This document shows positions 33,911 to 42,550 of a stretch of 64,000 nucleotides of DNA, piece by piece. A model generated the notes under the pieces. The model was not told where the DNA came from, searched no databases, and saw nothing but the letters and a program-made list of their open reading frames with translations. Location of the stretch: assembly GCA_045123575.1 (NCBI GenBank), contig JBGVKG010000047.1, forward strand, positions 1 to 64,000. The letters are read 5' to 3'. Numbering within the stretch: the first letter of the stretch is position 1; every line of letters starts with the position of its first letter. Source of the stretch: SVEL01 sp045123575 (lineage in GTDB: Bacteria; Bacillota; Clostridia; Lachnospirales; Lachnospiraceae). Made by a program: the position numbers and the translations under genes.

Positions 33911-33942
33911 AAGCCACGGCTATTTTATCATCTGCGTGGCTT
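33911..33942. terminator. hairpin downstream of plsC
   Basis: AAGCCACG / CGTGGCTT, 8-bp stem with a 16-nt loop. A TTTTTT run follows on the plus strand; on the minus strand, after plsC, only a weak T-run is seen. Confidence 0.5.
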
Positions 33943-33956
33943 TTTTACAACTACTT

Positions 33957-34691
33957 TTATACCAAGGTGGCATTTTTATCCATCATTTCCTTTATAACGC
34001 CACGAGTGTATGCACCTATATGTTTTTTCTCTTCTTTATCCATCTTTGTCATATCGATAGGGTCGCCATACTCTACCACCACATGAGTTTTCTTTATCTT
34101 TGGAAAATGGTCTTCGAAGCAAGCTCCCATATTGTTCATAGCTACAGGCACTATTAAGCTACCAGACTTCTCTGCCATCTTCAGGCTTCCTTCTTTAAAG
34201 TCAAGCATCTCACCTTCTACCTTACATCTAGTTCCCTCTGGGAATATGAACATAGATATTCCATTTTTCAGATTTTCAGTTCCAGCTATGATAGCCTTCA
34301 TTCCCTCTTTGATGTTCTTTCTATCAAGGAATATACAGTTTACTAGTTTCATCCACCAAGCTAAGAATGGTATCTTTGACAACTCTTTTTTCGCTACAAA
34401 TCCCATACAAGGTGGCAATAATGCGTAATTAACAACTATATCAAACATACTTCTATGATTTCCCACAAAGAGCACTGGCTTATCCTTAGGCACTTTATCA
34501 AAACCTATAACCTCTACCTTTGTACCCGATATAAACATTATAAATCTAAATGCTCCAGATACTATCTTATAGCTCAAAATATGGCGTTTTCTTATATTGA
34601 ATTTACCTATTATATACAATACCGGATATATCAATATACTTACCAGAAAAAATACTGCCAAAAATAAGGCAACTAAAATAAAACGAATCAT
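33957..34691 (-). CDS. plsC: 1-acyl-glycerol-3-phosphate acyltransferase
   Basis: A 244-aa membrane enzyme that adds the second acyl chain to lysophosphatidate. An N-terminal hydrophobic segment (residues 3-29) is followed by the acyltransferase blocks: FVGNHRSMFD (HX4D catalytic motif), FLDRKNIKEGMKAI, FIFPEGTRCK and IVPVAMNNMG. Order and spacing match the family. AGGATG precedes the ATG, and the lipoprotein gene stop is 21 bp upstream. Confidence 0.92.
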   Translation of the reverse strand: MIRFILVALFLAVFFLVSILIYPVLYIIGKFNIRKRHILSYKIVSGAFRFIMFISGTKVEVIGFDKVPKDKPVLFVGNHRSMFDIVVNYALLPPCMGFVAKKELSKIPFLAWWMKLVNCIFLDRKNIKEGMKAIIAGTENLKNGISMFIFPEGTRCKVEGEMLDFKEGSLKMAEKSGSLIVPVAMNNMGACFEDHFPKIKKTHVVVEYGDPIDMTKMDKEEKKHIGAYTRGVIKEMMDKNATLV

Positions 34692-34712
34692 CTTTACTCA
34701 ACATCCTTTCGT

Positions 34713-35858
34713 CTAGTCTATTTCTTTTATATCAAAGTCTCCTATAAAGTAATAAATATAGTCCTGTTCAATCTTAAAATATGATTTGTACATACTTTTA
34801 GTCCTCGACCCATGGGATAATGTTTCCTCGAACTCTATATCAGAAAAACCACCCTTGTCTAGCACGTCATCATCCAGCTTGACCACTACATCTATCCATG
34901 TGCTTCCACTTGTTTTCGCCTCTATCTGTCGCTTAAGATTATCCGATATTTCTATTTGATAAAAAACTCCTTCTATATTGATATCCGTTACCTGCTTATT
35001 ATATGGAAAATATCCACCATTTTGATTGTGTTCTTCTGTTGCTTCATCATATATTGTTCGGATACGCTTAAGCAATTCTTCCTTCGTTATACTACTTTGC
35101 ACCAGTTTTATATCATCGTCCTGTAGCACTATTCCATGTTCTTTAGCAGTGGCATACACTCCATCTAATATCTCTATATAATGCTGCTCATAAATGTATC
35201 GCCTGTCACCATACATCTCATACTGAGCTATACATCCCTCTTCTCCGTATTCGAGAATAGTTCCAAGATATGACTCCTCTACTATCATTATCTCATAGTC
35301 ATTAGTCTTCGAACGGAAATATTTATTAATATCATCTATAAGAGCTTCTACATCTCCAGCTACATATATTATATCATTATTCCCTGTTGTATTTAACTTA
35401 ACTTCTTCCTTCTCTAATAGATACGTATATATGTCGTCATCAAAATATGCTGTATAGTAATCAGCTAATGATAAGTCTGCCCCATAATATGTCCTATAGC
35501 CATTCCCTGTATAATTTTCAACTACAAGTTCCTTTACAGCATTGGCTATATCCTCTGCCTGTGCGTCATCTGAAAAGCCTTTTCCATTTCTCCATCTGAC
35601 TGTATTACCATCAGATGTCTTAAAATATGCACAGTCCGTATCATAAACCGAACCAAACAAACCATCATCAGTATCATAGAAATAGTCTTTTAATACTATT
35701 GATTGCTTATATTTTTTTTCGTAATATTCCTCTGCCTGTACCGCTAGCTTATCCAGCTGTTTTCTTTCTTCCTTTGTCAGACTTTGACACGCTATTGTCA
35801 ACACCCCAGCAACAAATACCGTTGCTAATATTGCCCATTTCTTTAATATCTTACTCAT
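34713..35858 (-). CDS. hypothetical lipoprotein
   Basis: A 381-aa lipoprotein with lipobox TIAC (Cys24). The mature part is acidic and rich in Tyr and Asp (LKDYFYDTDDGLFGSVYDTD, NGYRTYYGADLSLADYYTAYFDDD) with no domain I recognise; alternating helices and strands suggest two related lobes. A short KEERKQLDKLAVQAEEYYEKKY helix follows the lipid anchor. It lies upstream of plsC, divergent from pncB. Function unknown. Confidence 0.6.
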   Translation of the reverse strand: MSKILKKWAILATVFVAGVLTIACQSLTKEERKQLDKLAVQAEEYYEKKYKQSIVLKDYFYDTDDGLFGSVYDTDCAYFKTSDGNTVRWRNGKGFSDDAQAEDIANAVKELVVENYTGNGYRTYYGADLSLADYYTAYFDDDIYTYLLEKEEVKLNTTGNNDIIYVAGDVEALIDDINKYFRSKTNDYEIMIVEESYLGTILEYGEEGCIAQYEMYGDRRYIYEQHYIEILDGVYATAKEHGIVLQDDDIKLVQSSITKEELLKRIRTIYDEATEEHNQNGGYFPYNKQVTDINIEGVFYQIEISDNLKRQIEAKTSGSTWIDVVVKLDDDVLDKGGFSDIEFEETLSHGSRTKSMYKSYFKIEQDYIYYFIGDFDIKEID

Positions 35859-35960
35859 TTTTCTATCCCTTATTTCTTTCTATCAAACTTATATAGATAC
35901 CTATCTTGATTATAGTGAAAAAAGTCTTTGAAACTTTTTTACGATAATAAAAATCTATAC

Positions 35961-35989
35961 TTTAGATTACAATATTTCTGTGGTAAAAT
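35961..35989 (+). promoter_or_regulatory. possible pncB promoter
   Basis: TTTAGA (35961-35966), 17-bp spacer, TAAAAT (35984-35989), about 40 bp before the ATG. An AAAAAGT / ACTTTTT inverted repeat lies 20-30 bp upstream and might be an operator. Confidence 0.45.
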
Positions 35990-36028
35990 CAATATAACTT
36001 ATTTAGATGTTTACTATTAGGAGGTATT

Positions 36029-37477
36029 ATGGCTAGAAATCTCTCTCTTCTTACTGACCTGTATCAATTAACTATGATGCAAGGTTATTACAAGAGCAAT
36101 ACTAAGAAAACTGTTATCTTTGATATGTTTTACCGCAAGAATCCTTGTGATGGCGGATATGCTATCGCATGTGGCTTAGAGCAGGTAATTGACTATATTA
36201 AAAATCTTCGTTTCACCTATGATGATATCGAATACTTAAGAGGTCTTGGCATATTTGATGAAGATTTTTTATCATACCTTAGCTCATTCCACTTCTCAGG
36301 GGATATATATGCTATCCCAGAAGGTTCAGTGGTATTCCCTATGGAGCCACTTATCAAGGTTATTGCACCTATTATGGAAGCTCAGCTTATAGAAACTTCT
36401 ATATTAAATATAGTAAATCACCAGAGCCTTATCGCTACCAAAGCAGCCAGAGTCTGCTATGCTGCAAAGGGCGATGGCGTAATGGAGTTTGGTCTTAGAC
36501 GTGCACAGGGACCTGATGCCGGTATATATGGTGCCAGAGCCGCTGTCATAGCAGGATGTGTAGGCACATCAAATGTACTTACTGGTCAGATGTGGAACAT
36601 CCCTGTTAAGGGCACTCACGCACATAGCTGGATAATGAGCTTCGAGGATGAATATACTGCCTTTAAAACATACGCTTCTATGTATCCATCGGCGTGTATC
36701 TTATTGGTAGATACCTATGACACACTACATTCAGGCGTACCTAATGCAATTCGAGTTTTCAAGGAAATGAAAGAGGCTGGCATAGAACTCGGATACTATG
36801 GCATCCGTTTAGACAGTGGTGACCTTGCATATATATCAAAGAAAGCAAGAAAGATGCTGGATGAAGCTGGTTTCACAGATGCAGTCATCTCCGCATCCAG
36901 TGACTTGGATGAATATCTTATCGATAGCTTGAAGGCACAGGGCGCCAAGATTACATCTTGGGGTGTTGGTACAAACCTTATCACATCAAAGGATTGTCCT
37001 GCATTCGGCGGAGTATATAAGTTAGCCGCTATCTGGAATGATGATAAGAACTGCTTTGTTCCAAAGATAAAGCTATCAGAGAATACTGCCAAGATAACCA
37101 ACCCTGGCAACAAAACAGTATTCCGTCTATACGACAAGGAAACCGGCAAGCTTCATGCTGACCTGATAGCCCTTGCTGACGAAACCTTCTCTACAGATGA
37201 AGACTTAACTATCTTTGATCCTATGGAGACATGGAAGAAGACGACTCTCCAGGCTGGTACTTACACCATACGAGAAATGCTGACCCCTATATTCAAGAAT
37301 GGTATATGCGTATACACTTCTCCTTCCGTGGCAGATATATGCACATACTGCAAAAAAGAACAAGAATCTCTGTGGGATGAAACTCGCCGTCTTGTAAATC
37401 CACACAAGGTATATGTAGACTTATCAGACCGACTTTATGATATGAAGAAATCATTGTTGGCAGAATATAGCAGATAA
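36029..37477 (+). CDS. pncB: nicotinate phosphoribosyltransferase
   Basis: A 482-aa enzyme of NAD salvage that joins nicotinate and PRPP to nicotinate mononucleotide, using ATP. The start LLTDLYQLTMMQGYY, DMFYRKNPCDGGY, FGLRRAQGPDAG, the active-site GTHAHSW (phosphohistidine loop) and GIRLDSGDLAYISKKAR are all typical, and the C-terminal Cys-containing tail (ICTYCKKEQESLW) resembles the longer clostridial form. AGGAGG precedes the ATG. It is transcribed alone, ending in a strong terminator. Confidence 0.95.
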   Translation: MARNLSLLTDLYQLTMMQGYYKSNTKKTVIFDMFYRKNPCDGGYAIACGLEQVIDYIKNLRFTYDDIEYLRGLGIFDEDFLSYLSSFHFSGDIYAIPEGSVVFPMEPLIKVIAPIMEAQLIETSILNIVNHQSLIATKAARVCYAAKGDGVMEFGLRRAQGPDAGIYGARAAVIAGCVGTSNVLTGQMWNIPVKGTHAHSWIMSFEDEYTAFKTYASMYPSACILLVDTYDTLHSGVPNAIRVFKEMKEAGIELGYYGIRLDSGDLAYISKKARKMLDEAGFTDAVISASSDLDEYLIDSLKAQGAKITSWGVGTNLITSKDCPAFGGVYKLAAIWNDDKNCFVPKIKLSENTAKITNPGNKTVFRLYDKETGKLHADLIALADETFSTDEDLTIFDPMETWKKTTLQAGTYTIREMLTPIFKNGICVYTSPSVADICTYCKKEQESLWDETRRLVNPHKVYVDLSDRLYDMKKSLLAEYSR

Positions 37478-37485
37478 AATATTTG

Positions 37486-37518
37486 GAGCTTACTGAAACA
37501 AATCAGTAAGCTCTTTTT
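37486..37518 (+). terminator. pncB terminator
   Basis: GAGCTTACTG / CAGTAAGCTC, 10-bp perfect stem, 8-nt loop, then TTTTT. Confidence 0.9.
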
Positions 37519-37527
37519 CACCAAAAC

Positions 37528-37935
37528 CTAATACACTTTTATCTCTACCTTACACTTAGATATATGCGCACCACCCAACTCAAGATTATATACAGTAATA
37601 ATATCCAATCCCATACCGTTCTCAAACAACGCATACTCCTCCGTCTGTATGCGCATATCATACTGCCCTAGGGGTGTACTGTATACATCCTCATGAATAT
37701 GCCCCACCTTGTAGAACATCTTTGTCTTAGTAGCACCAAGCTTAGTCACTTCAAGGCTCTTTGCATCGAACTTCAATATATTTCGTACATTATGCCCACC
37801 GTCTACTGTTTCCGTATACATTACAACATGCTGGTCATCCTTAGACATATATGTACCCTTTGCTTCTATATCTATATGTTCATCTGTATCCTGCATATAA
37901 CTTTTAAATCTTATAGTAACTTCTCTGCGCTCCAT
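37528..37935 (-). CDS. DUF1934 (YwiB-like) calycin-type protein
   Basis: A 135-aa soluble protein of mixed beta structure. VTIRFKSYMQD at the start, GTYMSKDDQHVVMYTE, KMFYKVGHIHEDVYSTPLGQY and YNLELGGAHISKCKVEIKVY follow the DUF1934 pattern, a lipocalin-like fold of unknown function found in many Firmicutes. AGGAG precedes the ATG. It has the opposite direction to pncB and is 70 bp downstream of the DNA-metabolism pair. Confidence 0.75.
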   Translation of the reverse strand: MERREVTIRFKSYMQDTDEHIDIEAKGTYMSKDDQHVVMYTETVDGGHNVRNILKFDAKSLEVTKLGATKTKMFYKVGHIHEDVYSTPLGQYDMRIQTEEYALFENGMGLDIITVYNLELGGAHISKCKVEIKVY

Positions 37936-38004
37936 GCAAATCTCCTTGGCATATTATTATTCCACTATCTTACCCAATAATATTCTTTTTGTAAACCACG
38001 GAGT

Positions 38005-38775
38005 TTACATCCATTCCGTCATGTTCTTACGATACCACTTTGGCATATGATTATTCTGACACTTTTCATTTTTTCTCTGTTCTATAGCTATTGTATCTAC
38101 AAATAGCTTCCATAGGTCAACATACTTATCAGAAACCATAACCTCCATCCTATCAACATCCACCCCTGCATCATCTGTTAAAAACCAGATTTTATATGCC
38201 GGATGTACTGCCACTACATGATGGACAGGGTCATGTATCAACCAATTCTCCGCTGGAAATCTGTCTGCAAAATGCTCACATATCATATGTAAGATATTAC
38301 ACTTAGGCTCTATTCTTGCATAGAGCCTCCCCCTAATGTCTGTAAATCTGACAAACTCTAAAAATAAATGTGCTTCATTATGTGTCTTACGACTCAGCTC
38401 AAAGGCGCGCTCCACATAAGGGTCAGTAAGCATATCCACTACACCCTTTCCTATCTTAAAACCTTTTACTAGATACCCAAATAGTACTTCGCCTGCATCC
38501 TGGCTATAATTGCACGCAACTGCTATAGCCACATCATAGGCTGCGTATCCTATCTTTCTTACTATGCTATCAACAGTCTTTCTCGCTTTACTACTATCTG
38601 TTTTCACAGGTATATATTCTCTAAAGAACTGCTGTTCATAGTTATACATATTCTCAATGGATATCTGATCTATGTAGTTATCCTTATATTTACTATTCCT
38701 TATGACAAAACCATCATAGATTGCCGTAAATATACCATCTAAGCTACCATCATGTAGCAGAACTATCTCTATCAT
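38005..38775 (-). CDS. DUF4130 (TIGR03915-type) DNA-metabolism protein
   Basis: A 256-aa soluble protein of the family found beside a radical-SAM partner in many anaerobes and annotated as probable DNA metabolism protein. LHDGSLDGIFTAIYDGF at the start, then HNEAHLFLEFVRF, YARIEPKCNILHMICEHFADRFP and WLIHDPVHHVVAVH are typical. It starts one base after the TAA of the radical-SAM gene, so translation is likely coupled. A role with the radical-SAM protein in DNA repair or modification is inferred from conserved linkage. Confidence 0.85.
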   Translation of the reverse strand: MIEIVLLHDGSLDGIFTAIYDGFVIRNSKYKDNYIDQISIENMYNYEQQFFREYIPVKTDSSKARKTVDSIVRKIGYAAYDVAIAVACNYSQDAGEVLFGYLVKGFKIGKGVVDMLTDPYVERAFELSRKTHNEAHLFLEFVRFTDIRGRLYARIEPKCNILHMICEHFADRFPAENWLIHDPVHHVVAVHPAYKIWFLTDDAGVDVDRMEVMVSDKYVDLWKLFVDTIAIEQRKNEKCQNNHMPKWYRKNMTEWM

Positions 38776-38776
38776 T

Positions 38777-40195
38777 TTAACTCTCCACCGACAACAAAGG
38801 ACTACCTACATCAAATAGACTCAGTTGTCTATAACTACTATTATCTGGCTTAAATATTTTCTCTGGAGGCTCATTATATATTAGATGATTAACTATATAG
38901 TCCTCCTCTATCTTAGTTCGATACATCATTCTTCCCCTGCAAGTAATAAAATATATAGCCCTCTTTAGTACAACGCCCATCTTCTTCAAGTCGGAGAAGT
39001 CCACTGTGCCATATCTCCTAGCTAGCACTATTCGCCTAGCACTCTTCACGCCTATACCTGGTACCCTCAAAAGAGTTCTCATATCTGCAGTATTTATCTC
39101 TACTGGAAACTGCTCCAAATGACGCACTGCCCAGTCACACTTAGGGTCTATCTTCTCATTAAAAAATGGTCTCTGTTCTGTCAACAATTCATCTGCCTTG
39201 AAGCCATAGAACCTAAGAAGCCAGTCTGCCTGATACAGCCTGTGCTCTCTGAGTAACGGTGGCTTAGTATCCAGTGATGGCAATGCTGAATCTTCATTTA
39301 TCGGTATATATGCTGAATAAAACACTCTCTTCAAATCATAGTTATCATATAATGCCTGTGCCACATTTATAATGTGATAATCACTTTCAGGCGTAGCTCC
39401 TATGATCATCTGGGTACTCTGACCTGCAGGCACAAAATATCTTCCCTTAGTACCAACTGTATAATCTTGCTTATTCTCCGCCAACACATTTCCACTATTC
39501 TTCTTAGGTGGCATCACATCATTCTCATACATGTCAGCTGCACAATTCCTCATCTGCACAGGTATACGTTTATCTGTAAGTCCATGAGCCAAGCGATTAT
39601 TATGAATACCCACCTGTATTTCCTTCATAGGCTTAAGTATAGTTGCTCTAGTCTTGTGAGGAGCCATAGCTTTAAGCCCCTCACCTGTAGGCATCTCAAG
39701 ATTAATACTCATCCTGTCTGTCAGGTAACCTATAGCCTCCACAAGTTCTGGTGCTGCTCCCGGTATGGCCTTCACATGTATATATCCATTAAATCTATGT
39801 TCCACACGTAACAAACGTATAGCCTCATACATCAACTCCATCGTCTGATTTGGCGTACCCACTACTCCCGAGCTAAGAAACAGACCTTCTATATAATTTC
39901 TCCTATAAAACTCCATAGTTAGCTTACATATTTCTCCTGGCGTAAAGGTAGCTCTCGGCACATCATTAGACTTACGATTAATGCAATACTTACAATCAAA
40001 ACTACACTCGTTTGACATAAGTATCTTAAGTAAAGATATACATCTGCCATCTGCCGCAAAAGCATGACATATACCTGCTGCTGCCGCATTCCCCATATCT
40101 TTACCATTACCCTTACGCTCAACACCGCTACTAGTACAGGCCACATCATATTTAGCTGCATCTGTCAATATCTTAAGCTTATCCGATAAATCCAC
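38777..40195 (-). CDS. radical-SAM DNA modification/repair protein
   Basis: A 472-aa protein. CSFDCKYC is a CX3CX2C 4Fe-4S cluster motif of the radical-SAM superfamily; the downstream barrel includes LFLSSGVVGTPNQTMEL and INLEMPTGEGLK. Near residue 380 a helix-hairpin-helix DNA-binding motif (LLRVPGIGVKSARRIV) is seen, and Cys-rich spots recur. This combination is the rSAM-plus-HhH family linked to DUF4130 proteins. I start at a GTG at 40195 because GAGGTGG is placed just upstream; a TTG at 40210 is possible. It is divergent from spoIIR. Confidence 0.88.
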   Translation of the reverse strand: MDLSDKLKILTDAAKYDVACTSSGVERKGNGKDMGNAAAAGICHAFAADGRCISLLKILMSNECSFDCKYCINRKSNDVPRATFTPGEICKLTMEFYRRNYIEGLFLSSGVVGTPNQTMELMYEAIRLLRVEHRFNGYIHVKAIPGAAPELVEAIGYLTDRMSINLEMPTGEGLKAMAPHKTRATILKPMKEIQVGIHNNRLAHGLTDKRIPVQMRNCAADMYENDVMPPKKNSGNVLAENKQDYTVGTKGRYFVPAGQSTQMIIGATPESDYHIINVAQALYDNYDLKRVFYSAYIPINEDSALPSLDTKPPLLREHRLYQADWLLRFYGFKADELLTEQRPFFNEKIDPKCDWAVRHLEQFPVEINTADMRTLLRVPGIGVKSARRIVLARRYGTVDFSDLKKMGVVLKRAIYFITCRGRMMYRTKIEEDYIVNHLIYNEPPEKIFKPDNSSYRQLSLFDVGSPLLSVES

Positions 40196-40351
40196 AAAAC
40201 CACCTCGCAAACATCTGTTCTATTGTAATTTTATCATCAGAACAGATGTTTGTAAAGTAATTTCTATCTTTCTATGTATATAACCCCATTTCTTGTCCAT
40301 ACTAAGATATATCAGCTAGCTAAATATTTCATAACTAGAAAGGATATTACT

Positions 40352-40996
40352 ATGAACTTACATATATTAAACAGATTTAACCCTAAAATCTTAATAGCAC
40401 TAGCTGCTATCATTATCGGATTTGTATGTACATACCTTTGTACCCCCGAGGCGCAGGCACAGGATAATATGCAACGACAAATAGCCGAGAAAATCATTCG
40501 CTTCCATGTGCGTGCCAACAGTGACTCGGATGAAGACCAAGCGCTAAAGCTTCTGGTAAAAGATGCAGTTGTAGAATATCTGTCACAGGATATGAAGTCA
40601 GCCTCTTCCAAGGAGGACAGTGTTACATACATCCAATCTCATATAGATGACATCAAAGCAGTTGCCATGTCAGTTATATCAGACCAAGGCTACGACTACA
40701 CTGTAAATGCTTACCTGACAACCGAGTTCTTCCCTACCAAATCCTACGGCGATGTAACTATTCCTTGTGGTGAATATGATGCTTTCCGTATCGATATAGG
40801 AGAAAATGCCGGCATGAACTGGTGGTGCGTTTTATACCCTCCATTATGCCTAGTTCAGGGCTCATACGGCATAGCAACAGATGAAAGTAAGATGCTTATG
40901 AGAAATGTTTTAGATGAGGACGAGTTTGACTATATCTCCAATGCATCCAGCCAAGACATAGGCTTTGATTTCAAGATAAAGGACTTATTCAGATAG
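40352..40996 (+). CDS. spoIIR: stage II sporulation protein R
   Basis: A 214-aa secreted signal protein made in the forespore that triggers SpoIIGA to process pro-sigma-E in the mother cell. A hydrophobic export segment (residues 12-36) is followed by IAEKIIRFHVRANSDSDEDQ, the hallmark of the family, then LKLLVKDAVVEYL, FFPTKSYGDVTIPCGEYDAFRI and GMNWWCVLYPPLCLV. The ATG at 40352 has AAAGGAT upstream; a longer frame from 40274 is rejected. It converges on the germination operon; a hairpin holding both stop codons ends both. Confidence 0.92.
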   Translation: MNLHILNRFNPKILIALAAIIIGFVCTYLCTPEAQAQDNMQRQIAEKIIRFHVRANSDSDEDQALKLLVKDAVVEYLSQDMKSASSKEDSVTYIQSHIDDIKAVAMSVISDQGYDYTVNAYLTTEFFPTKSYGDVTIPCGEYDAFRIDIGENAGMNWWCVLYPPLCLVQGSYGIATDESKMLMRNVLDEDEFDYISNASSQDIGFDFKIKDLFR

Positions 40997-41007
40997 AATA
41001 AGTCCTT
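40979..41007. terminator. shared terminator containing both stop codons
   Basis: AAGGACTTATTC / GAATAAGTCCTT, 12-bp perfect stem with an AGATA loop. The spoIIR TAG (40994-40996) lies in the loop and stem, and the TAA of the germination gene (40985-40987) lies in the left arm. T-runs are short on both sides. Confidence 0.75.
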
Positions 41008-42547
41008 TAATCTTGCCATATACCTCATACAGCTCCAGCTCTACGTCGTCATCTCTATTCTCAATTATGCTCTCAAGTCTTACTGCCAAAGCCTCTCCCT
41101 TTTCCATCGCATTTACAGTCATCTCTATAAGCTCTCCCTCCAAATAGCAGACCAGTACATTCTCTGCATATTTTTCTTGAATATACATATACTCGATATT
41201 TTCCCTTAAGATAGGAGATGTCATATCTTTTTTTTCTAATATAATGAGCTTAAGATGTGTAAAATCCAACCTCTTATCCCCATTCTTCCTATATAACAAT
41301 TCCGCCTCCGACACAGTACTACACGGTATGGTTACATACTGGCTCTCATCCTGCCACTTGCCTTCTTCATCCGATGCTATTTCAAAGGTTACAGTTTTGT
41401 CACCGACTATGACAGACATAACAAATGCTCGTTCCTCAAGCTCCACACCACTTACTATTTTTTTGTCAGCGTAAGCTTCCGACCTCCCTGTAGCTGGCTG
41501 CCTGAATATATTTTGTTCACGTAGAATCAATGTGGCTCCAGCCATTATTATCACAACTATTATAGAAAATATTAGCTTGCATTTTCCATTATTGCCTTTA
41601 TTTTTCCTATTCCCTTTATCGCCACGTAACAGATTACCTATCTCCCATACATTTATACCCATGAAGTCCATAAGCATAACCATAGCGCAAAAAAGACTAA
41701 GGATAAGAAATACACTCATAAAACCATCCAGCCTACGAAGGAAATCTCCAGGAATTCCACTTATCTGCATTACCTTTAGTAAAGGATATGGACTGCCATC
41801 ACATATAGTGGTCTTTCCATATATTCCTAAAATAGTTCCATAGGCAACAAGATTTCCAACAAATAATGTTACGAGTGCCTTCCACACACTTTTGCTCACA
41901 TTCTTATCTTCCGAACGTCCAAAATGTTCTCCACCTATAATAAGTAACTCCGCTGGTGCAAACAAGAACCACAGAAACACCCCCGATAAAATTATATCCC
42001 AAAAACTAGCGTCTAACTGCGGCACAAGATTATTCACACCTACCTTAGGTACGGCGAATGCTACTACGATTATAACCGGTATCACCACCCAGTAAAACAA
42101 CATTTCAAATGCTCTGGCAGAGCATTCTATACTTCCCTGATGCCAGTAGATAAGCCCACATATCAACACTAATAACACCATCACAATATGCGTACCCGGT
42201 AACAAAATGCCAGTGACCACATCACATATAAGATACAAACCGCCTACTGATAAAAGTAATAATTTACCTACAACCAAGCCGTGTAAAGCACCCCTTAGAA
42301 TTCTAGATACGTCACCATTTGAAGCACTATATCCATTTCTACCATACCTACCAAGTAATTTTCTAAGATATAGCACTAAAAATATATATGCCACTGACAG
42401 TAATCCTGCCACACCATATACAAAGAAGCCATCTCCGCCATATCTACCAGCCACTCTAGGGCATATTAATAGCGTTGGCCCTGCCATTGTCAGAACTATT
42501 GACCTATATAACTGTCTGCCTGATATTCTCTCATTCTCCGAAAACAT
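40985..42547 (-). CDS. GerAB-type permease fused to a GerAC-like N-terminal domain
   Basis: A 520-aa protein. Residues 1-345 form about ten membrane helices of the spore-germination permease (GerAB/APC) type, with SGRQLYRSIVLTMAGPTLLI at the start. After residue 355 the chain continues as VSGVELEERAFVMSVIVGDK, followed by FTHLKLIILEKKDM and CYLEGELIEMTVNAMEKGEA, resembling the first soluble domain of GerAC, which is normally a separate lipoprotein. The second GerAC domain is absent. It stands 3 bp after gerA in the same operon. A separate GerAC is not seen here. Confidence 0.75.
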   Translation of the reverse strand: MFSENERISGRQLYRSIVLTMAGPTLLICPRVAGRYGGDGFFVYGVAGLLSVAYIFLVLYLRKLLGRYGRNGYSASNGDVSRILRGALHGLVVGKLLLLSVGGLYLICDVVTGILLPGTHIVMVLLVLICGLIYWHQGSIECSARAFEMLFYWVVIPVIIVVAFAVPKVGVNNLVPQLDASFWDIILSGVFLWFLFAPAELLIIGGEHFGRSEDKNVSKSVWKALVTLFVGNLVAYGTILGIYGKTTICDGSPYPLLKVMQISGIPGDFLRRLDGFMSVFLILSLFCAMVMLMDFMGINVWEIGNLLRGDKGNRKNKGNNGKCKLIFSIIVVIIMAGATLILREQNIFRQPATGRSEAYADKKIVSGVELEERAFVMSVIVGDKTVTFEIASDEEGKWQDESQYVTIPCSTVSEAELLYRKNGDKRLDFTHLKLIILEKKDMTSPILRENIEYMYIQEKYAENVLVCYLEGELIEMTVNAMEKGEALAVRLESIIENRDDDVELELYEVYGKIKGLILSE

Positions 42548-42550
42548 CCA

